DNA of 64,000 nucleotides from Micromonospora musae (GTDB lineage: Bacteria > Actinomycetota > Actinomycetes > Mycobacteriales > Micromonosporaceae), in the NCBI RefSeq assembly GCF_003626635.1, contig NZ_RAZT01000003.1, positions 62,001 to 126,000 on the forward strand, read 5' to 3'. Within the stretch, counting starts at the first letter, position 1; each line of letters opens with the position of its first letter. Below are positions 24,066-33,259 of this stretch, piece after piece. Both the position numbers and the translations under genes were made by a program. The notes under the pieces were generated by a model. That model was not told where the DNA came from, did not search any database, and saw only the letters and a list, made by a program, of their open reading frames with translations.

Positions 24066-24895
24066 CCGGCAGCTTCGTCGAGGTCGCCGACGGGGTGCAC
24101 GTCCTCAACGAGCCGCTGCTCGACGTCAACGTCACGCTCGTCGTCGGCGACGGCGCCGCCCTGCTCGTCGACACGCTCTCCACCGCCGGTCAGGCCACCG
24201 AACTCGCGGCCGCCGCCCGGGCGGTGACGACCGCCGGGTGGACGGTGGTGAACACCCACCGCCACTTCGACCACTGCTTCGGCAACGCGGTCCTCGCGGC
24301 GGATCCGCCCCGCCCGGTCTACGCGCACGAGCGGGTGACCGCCGCGCTGCGGGAGCACCCGGACCGGCTGCGCCGGGAGGCGTACGACGAGGTGTCGGCC
24401 GACTGGCCGGCGCTCGCCCCCGGGCTGGCCGACACCGTGCTGCTGGCCCCGACCCACTCGGTGCGCGCGGAGACGGTGTTGGACGTGGGCGGCCGGCGGG
24501 TGCTGCTGCGTCACCCCGGCCCCGGCCACACCGACGGCGATCTGGTGGTGCACGTGCCCGACGCGGCGGTGCTGGTCGCCGGGGACCTGGTCGAGGAGAG
24601 CGGGCCGCCCGCGTTCGAGGACGCGTACCCGCTGCGCTGGCCGGACGCGGTGGCCGACCTCTTGCGGTTGTGCACAGCGGCGACGGTGGTGATCCCCGGG
24701 CACGGCCGGCCGGTGGGCGTGGAGTTCGTCCGGAGCCAGCACCGGCAGCTCACGGAGTTGGCCGGGCTGATCCGGGAGGGGCATCGCGACGGGGTCGCCC
24801 CGGAACGGCTCGCGGTCGACGCCCCGTTCGGCCCGGAGGCCGCGCTGACGGCGATCCGCCGGGGCTACGCCGAACTCGACGCCACCGGCGGCTGA
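24062..24895 (+). CDS. Metallo-beta-lactamase-fold hydrolase
   Basis: 277 residues. The metal motif is NTHRHFDHCFGN (H66, H68, D70, H71), with RHPGPGHTDGD, VLVAGDLVEE and IPGHGRPVG supplying the remaining ligands. This is the glyoxalase-II-like subgroup of small-molecule hydrolases. Coupling to the FlK-type thioesterase (ATGA) suggests both act on acyl thioesters (inference). Confidence 0.87.
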   Translation: MTGSFVEVADGVHVLNEPLLDVNVTLVVGDGAALLVDTLSTAGQATELAAAARAVTTAGWTVVNTHRHFDHCFGNAVLAADPPRPVYAHERVTAALREHPDRLRREAYDEVSADWPALAPGLADTVLLAPTHSVRAETVLDVGGRRVLLRHPGPGHTDGDLVVHVPDAAVLVAGDLVEESGPPAFEDAYPLRWPDAVADLLRLCTAATVVIPGHGRPVGVEFVRSQHRQLTELAGLIREGHRDGVAPERLAVDAPFGPEAALTAIRRGYAELDATGG

Positions 24896-24903
24896 GCGGG
24901 CGG

Positions 24904-25347
24904 TCAGCCGGATTCGCGGAGCAGCTCGGCGAGGCGCTCCAGGTGCGGCACGGCGGCGGTCAGCGCGTCCCGCGCCTCGGGGTCGAGCTGGTTCAGCGCG
25001 TCGGTGAGCAGGGCCACCCGGTGCCGGTGGTGGTCGGCGATCCGCTGCCGCGCGGCCTCGGTGCTCCGCAGCCGCGCCACCCGGCCGTCCACCGGGTCGC
25101 GCTCGCGGAGCACCAGTCCGGCCGCGACCAGGTCGCGGACCAGCGTGCTGACGGTGTTCGGCGCGGTACGCATCCGGGCGGCCGCCTCCTTGACGCTCAC
25201 GCCCGGGTGCGCGTGGACCAGCAGCATCAGCTCCGCCTGCGCGTCGGGCAGCTCGGCGCGGTTCGCCCGCCGGGTCGCCGAGCGGCGCAGCAACCGGTGC
25301 AGATCGCCCACGAGCGCGCCCAGCCGCGCCATGCTCTCGCTCGACAT
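24904..25347 (-). CDS. MarR-family transcriptional regulator
   Basis: 147 residues. It has a winged helix with HPGVSVKEAAARMRTAPNTV (recognition helix) and the wing DPVDGRVARLR, flanked by dimerisation helices. ATG 25347 is chosen because GAGGAAGG precedes it; GTG 25359 is an alternative. Divergent from a Bcr/CflA exporter, with a 20-bp palindrome between, so it probably represses the exporter and itself and is released by a small ligand (inference). Confidence 0.92.
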   Translation of the reverse strand: MSSESMARLGALVGDLHRLLRRSATRRANRAELPDAQAELMLLVHAHPGVSVKEAAARMRTAPNTVSTLVRDLVAAGLVLRERDPVDGRVARLRSTEAARQRIADHHRHRVALLTDALNQLDPEARDALTAAVPHLERLAELLRESG

Positions 25348-25366
25348 GACCTTCCTCACGGGGAAA

Positions 25367-25386
25367 TACCTCTGACTACAGAGCTA
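25367..25386. promoter_or_regulatory. Candidate MarR operator
   Basis: TAC-CTCTG-ACTA-CAGAG-CTA is a 20-bp palindrome with one mismatched pair, located between the divergent marR-type and exporter genes, 19 bases upstream of the regulator's start. Size and position fit MarR-family operators. Confidence 0.55.
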
Positions 25387-25424
25387 AGGTTACCCGCTGG
25401 AGTCGCCGTGCTGGGGGGAGAACC

Positions 25425-26666
25425 GTGGTCCAGGTCGCGCACACACCCGTACCACCGCCGTCGGGCGGCCGCGAGGCGAACGCCGGGCCGGCGCGCGGCG
25501 GTGCGGGCCTGGTGGCGCTGCTCGGCCTCTTGACCGCGTTCGGGCCGCTCTCCCTGGACATGTACCTGCCGGCGTTTCCCGCCATGGCTCGCGACCTCGG
25601 GGCGGATCAGGCGCACATCCAGCTCTCGCTCACCACCTGCCTGGTCGGCACCGCCGTCGGACAGTTCGTGACGGGCCCGCTCAGCGACCGGTTGGGGCGG
25701 CGCCGGCTGGTGCTCGCCGGGGTGCTCGCGTACGCCCTGTTCTCCCTGGTCTGCGCGGTCTCACCGAACGCCTCGGCACTGGCCGTGGCGCGCTTCGCGC
25801 AGGGCTTCGCCGGCGGGATGGGCGTCGTGGTGGCGCGGGCGGTGGTCCGCGACCTGCACTCCGGCCGGGCCGCGGCGAAGTACTTCTCCCAGCTCACGCT
25901 GATCTTCGGCGTCGCCCCGGTCGCCGCACCCGGCATCGGCAGCCTGGTGCTGCGGTTCGGCTCGTGGCGGGCGGTCTTCGTCGTCCTCGCGGTGATCGGC
26001 CTGCTGCTCGCCGTGGCGGTCGCCCGGCGGTTGCCCGAGACCCTCCCGGTCGAGCGGCGCAACGGCGCCGGCCTGGCCAGCACCGTGCGGACGATGCGCA
26101 TGCTCGCCACGGACCGGATCTACGTCGGCTACGTGCTCACCCAGGCGCTCGCCTTCGCCGGGCTGTACGCCTACATCTCCGGCTCGTCCTTCGTCTTCCA
26201 GGACGTCTTCGGCGTCTCCGACACCACCTTCAGCCTGATCTTCGGGCTCAACGCGCTGGGCCTGGTCGCCCTCGGCCAGGCCAACGCGCGGCTGCTCGAC
26301 CACTCGGGCCCACGGACACTGCTGACGCGCACCCTGATGGTCGGCACCGTGGCCGCCGCCGGGCTGCTCGCGGGTGCGGTGGTCGGCAGCCCGTGGACGG
26401 TGGCGGCCTGCCTCTTCGTCTTCGTCGCCTCGCTGGGCATGGTGGCGCCGAACAGCACCGCGCTCGGGCTGGACCGCCATCCCCGGCACGCCGGCAGCGC
26501 GGCAGCGCTGCTCGGCACGGTCCAGTCGGTGATCGGGGCGCTCGCCGCCCCGCTGGTCGGTCTCGGCGGCGAGGGCAGCGGCGTGCCGATGGCTGCGGTG
26601 GTCGCGGGCGCCGTCGTGCTCTCCCTCGGCACCGTCCTGACCCTGACCCGCCGCGCGTCCGACTGA
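25425..26666 (+). CDS. Bcr/CflA-family MFS drug exporter
   Basis: 413 residues, 12 predicted membrane helices after a polar 28-residue start. Family phrases include FGPLSLDMYLPAFPAMA in helix 1 and GQFVTGPLSDRLGRRRL in loop 2-3, plus RFAQGFAGGMGVVVARAVVR. It exports small molecules with proton antiport. The GTG start follows GGGGGAGAA. Its neighbour MarR regulator and the palindrome between them suggest inducible expression. Confidence 0.92.
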   Translation: MVQVAHTPVPPPSGGREANAGPARGGAGLVALLGLLTAFGPLSLDMYLPAFPAMARDLGADQAHIQLSLTTCLVGTAVGQFVTGPLSDRLGRRRLVLAGVLAYALFSLVCAVSPNASALAVARFAQGFAGGMGVVVARAVVRDLHSGRAAAKYFSQLTLIFGVAPVAAPGIGSLVLRFGSWRAVFVVLAVIGLLLAVAVARRLPETLPVERRNGAGLASTVRTMRMLATDRIYVGYVLTQALAFAGLYAYISGSSFVFQDVFGVSDTTFSLIFGLNALGLVALGQANARLLDHSGPRTLLTRTLMVGTVAAAGLLAGAVVGSPWTVAACLFVFVASLGMVAPNSTALGLDRHPRHAGSAAALLGTVQSVIGALAAPLVGLGGEGSGVPMAAVVAGAVVLSLGTVLTLTRRASD

Positions 26667-26680
26667 GGCCACCGTCCACC

Positions 26681-26717
26681 GGGTCGCGCCCGCACCACAC
26701 CGATCCGGCCGCGACCC
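26681..26717. terminator. Weak inverted repeat between convergent genes
   Basis: GGGTCGCG (26681-26688) and CGCGACCC (26710-26717) with a 21-nt loop lie between the exporter and sugar-kinase stops. The long loop makes terminator function uncertain. Confidence 0.3.
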
Positions 26718-26749
26718 GCTCGCGTGCCCAGCCGCCGGGAGGGCGCGAC

Positions 26750-27685
26750 TCAGTCGGCGAAGCGGGCCAGGACGGCGTCGCGGGTCGGCATCGACGTGGC
26801 CCCACCGGGCGACTCGCAGACCAGCCCGGCGACGCGCAGCGCGAACACCACCCGCTCGATCCACTCCGCAGGCTCCGCCGGTTCACCGCCCACGAGCAGG
26901 TCGGCGATGATCGCCGCCATCACCGAGTCGCCCGCGCCGGTGGTGTCCACCGGGTCGATCCGGGGCGCCGGCACCCGGACCGGGTCCGCGTCGGCGGCGG
27001 CGAGCAGGGCGCCGTCGGCCCCGAGGGTCACCACCACCGTCGCCGCACCGAGTTCCCGCAGGTACGCGGCGACGCCCTCGGTCGGTTCGCCGGGATAGAG
27101 CAGCGCGGCGTCGGCCTCGCTGAGCTTGACCACGTGCGCGCCGGCGGCGAACTCGGCCACCACCTCGCGCAGCTCGGTCAGCGCGGCCGTGCCGTCGAGC
27201 AGCCGCGGGCGCACGTTCGGGTCGAAGACCCGCAGGCCGGAGGCGAGCGACCAGGCCCGTCGGGCCGCGGCCAGCACCGTCGGCCGGAGCAGCACCACGG
27301 ACCCGCAGTAGAGCACGTCGGCCCCCTCCACCAGGGCCACGTCGAGGTCGTCGACGTCGAGCAGCCCGTACGAGGGCGGCTCGCCGTAGAAGCGGAAGTC
27401 CGGCTCCGCGCCCGAGTGGGTGATCACCGCGAGCGCGGTCGACGCGGGCACGGTGACCACCCCGTCGAGCCCGACGCCGGCCGAGGCGAGGAAGTCACGG
27501 ATGCGGCCGGCCAGGGCGTCGTCGCCGAGCGAGCCGACGAACTGCGCCGCGCCGCCGAGCCGGGCCACCCCGACCGCGACGTTCAGCGGCCCGCCGCCGA
27601 TCGCCTGCCGGTAGACCGGCGCCCCGTCGTACTCGGTCTCGATCAGGTCGACGAGTGCCTCACCGAGCACCATCGCGTATCCCAT
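26750..27685 (-). CDS. PfkB-family sugar kinase (fructokinase-like)
   Basis: 311 residues. GEALVDLI and the di-glycine sugar-binding AIGGGPLNVAVGVARLG lie near the N-terminus. The anion hole/catalytic motif DTTGAGDSVMAA lies near the C-terminus. It phosphorylates a sugar or nucleoside with ATP; fructose is the likely but unproven substrate. ATG 27685 follows GGGAGGG. Single gene, no sugar transporter nearby. Confidence 0.9.
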   Translation of the reverse strand: MGYAMVLGEALVDLIETEYDGAPVYRQAIGGGPLNVAVGVARLGGAAQFVGSLGDDALAGRIRDFLASAGVGLDGVVTVPASTALAVITHSGAEPDFRFYGEPPSYGLLDVDDLDVALVEGADVLYCGSVVLLRPTVLAAARRAWSLASGLRVFDPNVRPRLLDGTAALTELREVVAEFAAGAHVVKLSEADAALLYPGEPTEGVAAYLRELGAATVVVTLGADGALLAAADADPVRVPAPRIDPVDTTGAGDSVMAAIIADLLVGGEPAEPAEWIERVVFALRVAGLVCESPGGATSMPTRDAVLARFAD

Positions 27686-27798
27686 TCCGGTCCCTCCCGT
27701 TGTCGCAGGCCGCCGCGCCGCCCGACGGAACGGGGTCACCCGCGCCCGACGTCACGCTCGGAGAGATCTTGTCGTACCAGGCTGGCACAGTGCGCACC

Positions 27799-28197
27799 GT
27801 GGCGAATGTCGAAGAGACGGTATTGACGTACTGGGCCGCGTGCGAGAGCCGGGACTGGGCGCGGATGGGCGCGCTGCTCGCCGACGACGTGGTCTACCAC
27901 CTGCCGCAGAGCCGGGAGCGGATCCGGGGCCGCGACGCGTACCTCCAGTTCAACCGGGAGTACCCGGGCCGGTGGCGGTTCTCGGTGACCCGGGTGACCG
28001 GCGCCGGCGCGCGGGTCGCCAGCTGGATCACCGCCACCTCCGACGCCGAGGAGCTGCCGGCGGTGACCTTCTTCGACCTGGACGAGGCGGGCCTGATCAG
28101 CGTCATCACCGAGTTCTGGCCGGAGCCCTACGAGCCGCCACCGGGGCGCGAGCACCTCGTCGAGCGCTACCCGGCCGCCACGGCGCGATCCGCCTGA
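27799..28197 (+). CDS. NTF2/SnoaL-like small protein
   Basis: About 132 residues. The fold phrases are YWAACESRDWARMGALLADD (helical lid), RIRGRDAYLQFNREYPG and an ISVITEFWPEPYEPP end. NTF2-like proteins range from isomerases to binding proteins, so no activity is assigned. The start is uncertain: GTG 27799 has no SD, but CACAGT ends 7 nt before it; GTG 27790 is the other option. Its last 31 bases overlap, tail to tail, the end of the XdhC-type gene. Confidence 0.68.
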   Translation: MANVEETVLTYWAACESRDWARMGALLADDVVYHLPQSRERIRGRDAYLQFNREYPGRWRFSVTRVTGAGARVASWITATSDAEELPAVTFFDLDEAGLISVITEFWPEPYEPPPGREHLVERYPAATARSA

Positions 28198-29345
28198 CCG
28201 GGGCCGTGGATCGGTCCGGCCAGCTCGGCCAACGGCCGTCCACTGCCCCGCCAACGGTCCGCGACGATCTGCGCCGCCACGCTGACCGCGGTCTCCTCGG
28301 GGGTACGACCACCGAGGTCCAGCCCGATCGGCGAGGCGAGCCGGGCGAGCTGTTCCGCGGTCACCCCCGCCTCGCGTAGGCGCTTGCGCCGCTCGTCGTG
28401 GGTACGCCGGGAGCCCATCGCCCCGACGTACGCCATCGGCCGGCGCAGCGCCAACGCGAGCACCGGCACGTCGTACTTCGGGTCGTGGGTCAGCACACAG
28501 ATCGCCGTGCGCCCGTCGATCCGGCCCGCGTCGAGCTCCGCCTGCAGGTAGCGGTGCGGCCAGTCGACCACCACCTCGTCCGCCTCCGGGAAGCGCCGGG
28601 CGGTCGCGAAGACCGACCGCGCGTCGCAGACCGTCACCCGATAGCCGAGGAACGCCCCGATCCGGGTCACCGCCGCGGCGAAGTCGATGGCACCGAAGAC
28701 GATCATCCGGGGTGGGGTGGTGTACGCCGCGACGAAGAGACTGACCCCGCTGCCGCGGCGCTGCCCGTCGTAGCCGTACCGGAGCATTCCGCTGCGGCCG
28801 GCGGTGAGCAGTCCGAGCGCGTCCGCGGCGGCCGCGGCGTCCAGCCGCTCGCTGCCGAGCGAGCCGAGGACCCGCTCCCCGGCGAGCACCAGCCGTCGGC
28901 CCAGCCGCCCCGCCGGATCGGCGGGAGCCGTGCCGGGTTCGTCGCCGGCGTCGGCCCCGACGCAGGTGACGACGGCGGTCGGCGCCCCGCTCCGGCGCGC
29001 CCCGGCGACCGTGCCGAGCTGCGGGAAGCCGATGGGCTCGATCCGCTCGACGAAGACCTCCAGCACTCCGCCGCAGGTCAGGCCGACGGCGAACGCGTCG
29101 TCGTCGCTGACGCCGTAACGGATGAGTTCGGGCGTGCCACCGGCGAGCACCTCGCGTGCCCGCTCGTAGAGGTCCGCCTCGACGCAGCCGCCGGAGACGC
29201 TGCCGGTGACCGCGCCGTCGGCGGTTACGAGCATCGCGGCGCCGGGCGGCTGCGGGGCCGACCGCCAGGTGGCCACGACCGTGGCGAGCGCCACCGCCTC
29301 CCCGGCCCGCCAACGCCGGTGCAGCTCGTCGAAGGCATCCCGCAC
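28167..29345 (-). CDS. XdhC/CoxI-family molybdenum-cofactor chaperone
   Basis: About 392 residues. The N-terminal XdhC domain has VVATWRSAPQPPGAAMLV and SVSGGCVEADLYE. The C-terminal Rossmann-like domain has RMIVFGAIDFAAAVTRIGA, THDPKYDVPVL and YVGAMGSRRTHDERRKRL. Such proteins bind Moco, insert the terminal sulfido ligand and deliver it to xanthine-oxidase-family enzymes. The enzyme they serve is encoded divergently next door (29439-33236). GTG 29345 fits the family N-terminus and has GAGG 8 nt upstream. Confidence 0.9.
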   Translation of the reverse strand: MRDAFDELHRRWRAGEAVALATVVATWRSAPQPPGAAMLVTADGAVTGSVSGGCVEADLYERAREVLAGGTPELIRYGVSDDDAFAVGLTCGGVLEVFVERIEPIGFPQLGTVAGARRSGAPTAVVTCVGADAGDEPGTAPADPAGRLGRRLVLAGERVLGSLGSERLDAAAAADALGLLTAGRSGMLRYGYDGQRRGSGVSLFVAAYTTPPRMIVFGAIDFAAAVTRIGAFLGYRVTVCDARSVFATARRFPEADEVVVDWPHRYLQAELDAGRIDGRTAICVLTHDPKYDVPVLALALRRPMAYVGAMGSRRTHDERRKRLREAGVTAEQLARLASPIGLDLGGRTPEETAVSVAAQIVADRWRGSGRPLAELAGPIHGPGQADRAVAAG

Positions 29346-29438
29346 CCGCACCACCTCACCCCCGGGGCGTCGCCTGCCCGGCACCGCCGGACGGGTTAAG
29401 TCCGACTATGCCCACTAAATCAGTCCTATCCGGAATAT

Positions 29439-30020
29439 ATGGTCGCAACGACGACGAGGGGGTGCGAGTTGGTGAAGTCTCAACAGGCTGTCCAGACCAC
29501 GCCGACCCCGGACAGCGCGGTGGTCCGGGGCCCGGACGAGGTCGAGGTCCGCCTGCGGGTCAACGGAGAGAACCGGAGGATGTCGATCGAGCCCCGGGTC
29601 AGCCTGCTCGACGCGCTCCGGGACCGGCTCGACCTGCACGGCACCAAGAAGGGCTGCAATCAGGGCGCGTGCGGAGCCTGCACCGTCTGGGTGGACCGGC
29701 GCCGGGTCCTGGCCTGCCTGACGCTCGCGATCAGCTGCGAGAACCGCGAGATCACCACCATCGAGGGGTTGGCCGACGGCGACGCGCTGCACCCGATGCA
29801 GGAGGCGTTCCTGGACCTGGACGCCTTCCAGTGCGGCTACTGCACCCCCGGCCAGATCATGTCCGCCGTCGCGTTGCTCACCGAGGGGCACGCCGGCGAC
29901 GACGACGAGATCAAGGAGTGGATGAGCGGCAACCTCTGCCGCTGCGCCGCGTACCCGCACATCCGGGCCGCGATCCGGCGGGTCCGGGACGAGCAGGGAG
30001 GCGATCGTGCGGCCCATTAG
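29439..30020 (+). CDS. [2Fe-2S] subunit of a molybdenum aldehyde oxidoreductase (PaoA/CoxS-like)
   Basis: 193 residues. Plant-type cluster ligands are C73, C78, C81 and C93 (GCNQGACGACTVW). The second, all-helical cluster domain has C132, C135, C167 and C169 (CGYCTPGQ, LCRCAAYPH). It carries electrons from the Mo site to FAD. The N-terminus has no twin-arginine signal, unlike E. coli PaoA, so a cytoplasmic enzyme is predicted. ATG 29439 or GTG 29472. Its 3' end overlaps the FAD subunit by 14 bases. First gene of a three-gene operon. Confidence 0.92.
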   Translation: MVATTTRGCELVKSQQAVQTTPTPDSAVVRGPDEVEVRLRVNGENRRMSIEPRVSLLDALRDRLDLHGTKKGCNQGACGACTVWVDRRRVLACLTLAISCENREITTIEGLADGDALHPMQEAFLDLDAFQCGYCTPGQIMSAVALLTEGHAGDDDEIKEWMSGNLCRCAAYPHIRAAIRRVRDEQGGDRAAH

Positions 30021-31002
30021 CTACTCCCGCGTCTCGGACGTCGGAACCGCCATCGGCACCGTCGCCGCCGACCCCACGAGCGCCTTCCTGGCCGGCGGCA
30101 CCAACCAGGTCGACCTGCTCCGCATCTACGTCGAGCAGCCCCGCCGCCTCGTCGACATCAACGACCTGCCGCTGAAGCAGGTCGAGGAGCTGCCCGGCGG
30201 CGGCCTGCGACTCGGCGGGCTGGCCCGGATGAGCGACGTGGCCGAGCACCCCACGGTGCGCCGGCGCTACCCGATGGTGAGCGAGTCACTGGTGCTGGGC
30301 GCCTCACCGCAGCTACGGCACATGGCGAGCGTCGCCGGCAACCTCATGCAACGGACCCGCTGCACCTACTTCCGGGACACCGAGGTGGCCTGCAACAAAC
30401 GCTCCCCCGGCACCGGGTGCAGCGCCATGGAAGGGGTCAACCGGGGCCACGCGGTGCTCGGCACCAGCGAGTGCTGCATCGCCACCCACCCGTCCGACCT
30501 CGGAGTCGCCCTGATGGCGCTCGACGCGGTGGTGCAGACCGAGAGTCCGGCCGGGCAGCGCAGCATCCCGATCGACGACTTCTACCTGCTGCCGGGCAAG
30601 ACCCCGGAGCGGGAACACCCCCTCAGCCACGGCGAGCTGGTGACCGGCATCGACCTGCCACCGCTGCCCGTCGCGGCCCACTCCCGGTACATCAAGATCC
30701 GCGACCGGGAGTCGTACGAGTTCGCGCTCGCGGCGGTCGCGGTCGCCATGTCGGTCGTCGACGGCCGGATCACGGAGATCCGGCTCGCCCTGGGCGGGGT
30801 GGCCACCAAGCCGTGGCGGGCACGCGCCGCCGAGGCGGCGCTCGACGGTGCGCCGGCCACCACCGACTCCTTCACGCGCGCGGCCGAGGCGGAGCTGGCG
30901 ACGGCGGTGCCGCACGGAATGAACGCCTTCAAGATCGAGCTTGCCAAGCGCACCATCGTGCGCGCCCTGACGGAGATGACGCAGCGGGAGGGATCGGCAT
31001 GA
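30007..31002 (+). CDS. FAD subunit with an extra Cys cluster (PaoB-like)
   Basis: 331 residues. FAD-binding pieces are AFLAGGTNQVDLLR and HMASVAGNLMQRTRC. The insertion with C119, C129, C138, C156 and C157 (TEVACNKRSPGTGCSAM, LGTSECCIATHPSD) closely follows E. coli PaoB/YagS, which holds an additional [4Fe-4S] cluster. This distinguishes it from plain CO-dehydrogenase-type medium subunits. GTG start after GGGAGG; ATGA overlap with the large subunit. Confidence 0.92.
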   Translation: MRPISYSRVSDVGTAIGTVAADPTSAFLAGGTNQVDLLRIYVEQPRRLVDINDLPLKQVEELPGGGLRLGGLARMSDVAEHPTVRRRYPMVSESLVLGASPQLRHMASVAGNLMQRTRCTYFRDTEVACNKRSPGTGCSAMEGVNRGHAVLGTSECCIATHPSDLGVALMALDAVVQTESPAGQRSIPIDDFYLLPGKTPEREHPLSHGELVTGIDLPPLPVAAHSRYIKIRDRESYEFALAAVAVAMSVVDGRITEIRLALGGVATKPWRARAAEAALDGAPATTDSFTRAAEAELATAVPHGMNAFKIELAKRTIVRALTEMTQREGSA

Positions 31003-33236
31003 GCCCGGCTATCGGCGCCACCCTCAACCGGGTGGACGGCCGCTTCAAGGTACGCGGCGAGTCGCGGTACTCGGCCGAGGTCCAGGTGACCAACCTGACG
31101 CACGCCGTGGTGGTGAACTCGAAGATCGCCAGCGGCCGGATCAGCGCGATCGACACCAGCGAGGCGGAGCGGGCGGCGGGCGTGCTGGCCGTGCTCACCC
31201 ACCGCAACATGGGCCGGGTCGCCACCGTGCCGCGCCTGCTCCCCTCCCTCGCGGGGTTGGCGGCACCCGGGCAGAGCTTCTTCCCGATGCAGGACGAGAG
31301 CATCCACTACGGCGGCCAACCGATCGCCGTCGTGGTCGCCGACACCATCGAACGCGCCGACCACGCCGCCACGCTGATCCGGGTCGAGTACGAGACCACC
31401 CCGGCGACCACCCTGCTCGACCAGGACCGCGACCGGGCCTACGTGCCGGAACGGATCTTCGGCGGCCTGCTGCCGGGGCAGAACTCCCGCGGCGACGTCG
31501 CGAAGGCGCTCGCCGCGGCGGAGGTGTGCGTGCAGGCGACCTACCGCTTCGCGCCCAACCACCACAACCCGATCGAGCCGTCGGCGAGCACCGCGGTCTG
31601 GGACGACGTCGACCGGCTGACCATCTACGACTCCACCCAGGGGCCGAACTCCGTCCAGCTCACCGTCGCCGAACTGCTCGGCCTGCCACCGATCTCGATC
31701 CGGGTGGTCAGCCACGCCGTGGGCGGCAGCTTCGGCTCGAAGGCGATGGTCTGGCACCACCCGACCCTCGTGGCGCTCGCCGCCCGGCACGTGGGCCGCC
31801 CGGTCCGGCTGGCGCTCACCCGGGAGCAGATGTTCACCTCCTGCGGGCACCGCGAGGAGCAGGAGCAGCAGATCACCATCGGCGCGGCAGCCGACGGGCG
31901 GATCAGCGCGCTGCGGCACCACAAGTACTCGCTGACCTCGCGCTTCGACGACTGGGCCGAGCCGTCGTTGCAGAGCGCGGCGGTGGCGTACACCAACCCG
32001 AACTACGAGGGCGTCTACCACCTCGTCCGCGGCAACACCATCACCCCCACCTTCATGCGCGCGCCCGGCGAGGCGAGCGGCATGTTCGCGCTCGAGTGCG
32101 CGATGGACGAACTGGCGGAACGGGTCGGAGTCGACCCGCTGGAGCTGCGGATGCGCAACGTCTCCGACACCGACCCGTCGAGCGGGAACCCGTGGTCCAG
32201 CAGCGGGCTACGGGAGTGCTACCAGCGGGCGGCCGAGCTCTTCGGATGGCACGACCGGGACCCGCAGCCCAGGTCCCGGCGGGAGGGGCAGTGGCTGGTC
32301 GGCACGGGCATGGCCAGCGCGCTCTACCCGGTGACCCAGCCGGTCAACCCGCAGCGCGCCAAGGCCCGGCTCTACAACGACGGCACGGCCGTGGTCGAGG
32401 CGGGCGTCTCGGAGTTCGGCACCGGAGTCTTCACCGCGATGACCCAGGTCGCCGCGGACGCGCTGGGCCTCCCGCCCGAGCGGGTGCGGTTCGTGGGCGG
32501 CAGCAGCGACCTGCCGAACATCACCGCCGCCGTGGGCTCGGCCGGCACCAGCGCGGTCGGCTCCGCCGTCCACGTGACGGTCTGCGAGCTGCGCGACCAG
32601 CTGATCCGCCGCGCGGTCGCCGACGACCACTCGCCGCTGCACGGCGCGGATCCGGCCAGAGTGCAGGTGCGCGACGGCAAGATGGTGCTCTCCGACCGCC
32701 CCGACGTCGGCGAGACCTACGCCGACCTGCTGCACCGCACGATGACCCCGGACGTGGAGGTGCTCGGCACCTGGAACCCGCCCCCGCAGGACGCCGGGTA
32801 CGGCATCCACACCTTCGGAGCGCAGATGGCCGAGGTGGTGGTGGATGCGGAGCTGGGCGTGGTCCGCGTCCGACGGATGGTCGGTGTCTTCGCACCGGGG
32901 CGGGTGCTCAACCGCAAGCTGGCGCACAGCCAGCTCATGGGCGGGATGCTCTGGGGGCTGGGGCAGGCGCTGCTCGAGGCCACCCGGATGGACCCGCGGC
33001 TCGGGCGCTGGGCCAACTCCAGCCTCGCCGACTACCTGGTGCCGGTGAACGCGGACGCGCCGGACGTGGTGGTGGACACCATCGAGCAGCACGACGACGT
33101 GGTGAACCCGATCGGGATCAAGGGAGTCGGCGAGATCGGCGTGGTGGGCGCCGCCGCCGCCATCGCCAACGCCGTGCACCACGCGACCGGTCGCCGCATG
33201 TACGAGCTGCCGATCACCCTGGAGAAGCTGCTCTGA
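30999..33236 (+). CDS. Molybdenum-binding large subunit (PaoC/aldehyde oxidoreductase-like)
   Basis: 745 residues. It has the two Mo-cofactor domains of the xanthine-oxidase family: AVGGSFGSKAMVWHH, PTFMRAPGEASGMFALE, VGSAGTSAVGSAVHV and the catalytic Glu (about E712) in GIKGVGEIGVVG near the C-terminus. It hydroxylates or oxidises aldehydes or related compounds; the actual substrate cannot be fixed. Coupled by ATGA to the FAD subunit; the divergent XdhC-type gene is its probable maturation factor. Confidence 0.93.
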   Translation: MSPAIGATLNRVDGRFKVRGESRYSAEVQVTNLTHAVVVNSKIASGRISAIDTSEAERAAGVLAVLTHRNMGRVATVPRLLPSLAGLAAPGQSFFPMQDESIHYGGQPIAVVVADTIERADHAATLIRVEYETTPATTLLDQDRDRAYVPERIFGGLLPGQNSRGDVAKALAAAEVCVQATYRFAPNHHNPIEPSASTAVWDDVDRLTIYDSTQGPNSVQLTVAELLGLPPISIRVVSHAVGGSFGSKAMVWHHPTLVALAARHVGRPVRLALTREQMFTSCGHREEQEQQITIGAAADGRISALRHHKYSLTSRFDDWAEPSLQSAAVAYTNPNYEGVYHLVRGNTITPTFMRAPGEASGMFALECAMDELAERVGVDPLELRMRNVSDTDPSSGNPWSSSGLRECYQRAAELFGWHDRDPQPRSRREGQWLVGTGMASALYPVTQPVNPQRAKARLYNDGTAVVEAGVSEFGTGVFTAMTQVAADALGLPPERVRFVGGSSDLPNITAAVGSAGTSAVGSAVHVTVCELRDQLIRRAVADDHSPLHGADPARVQVRDGKMVLSDRPDVGETYADLLHRTMTPDVEVLGTWNPPPQDAGYGIHTFGAQMAEVVVDAELGVVRVRRMVGVFAPGRVLNRKLAHSQLMGGMLWGLGQALLEATRMDPRLGRWANSSLADYLVPVNADAPDVVVDTIEQHDDVVNPIGIKGVGEIGVVGAAAAIANAVHHATGRRMYELPITLEKLL

Positions 33237-33259
33237 CCGGCGTGATCCGACCGTGGACG

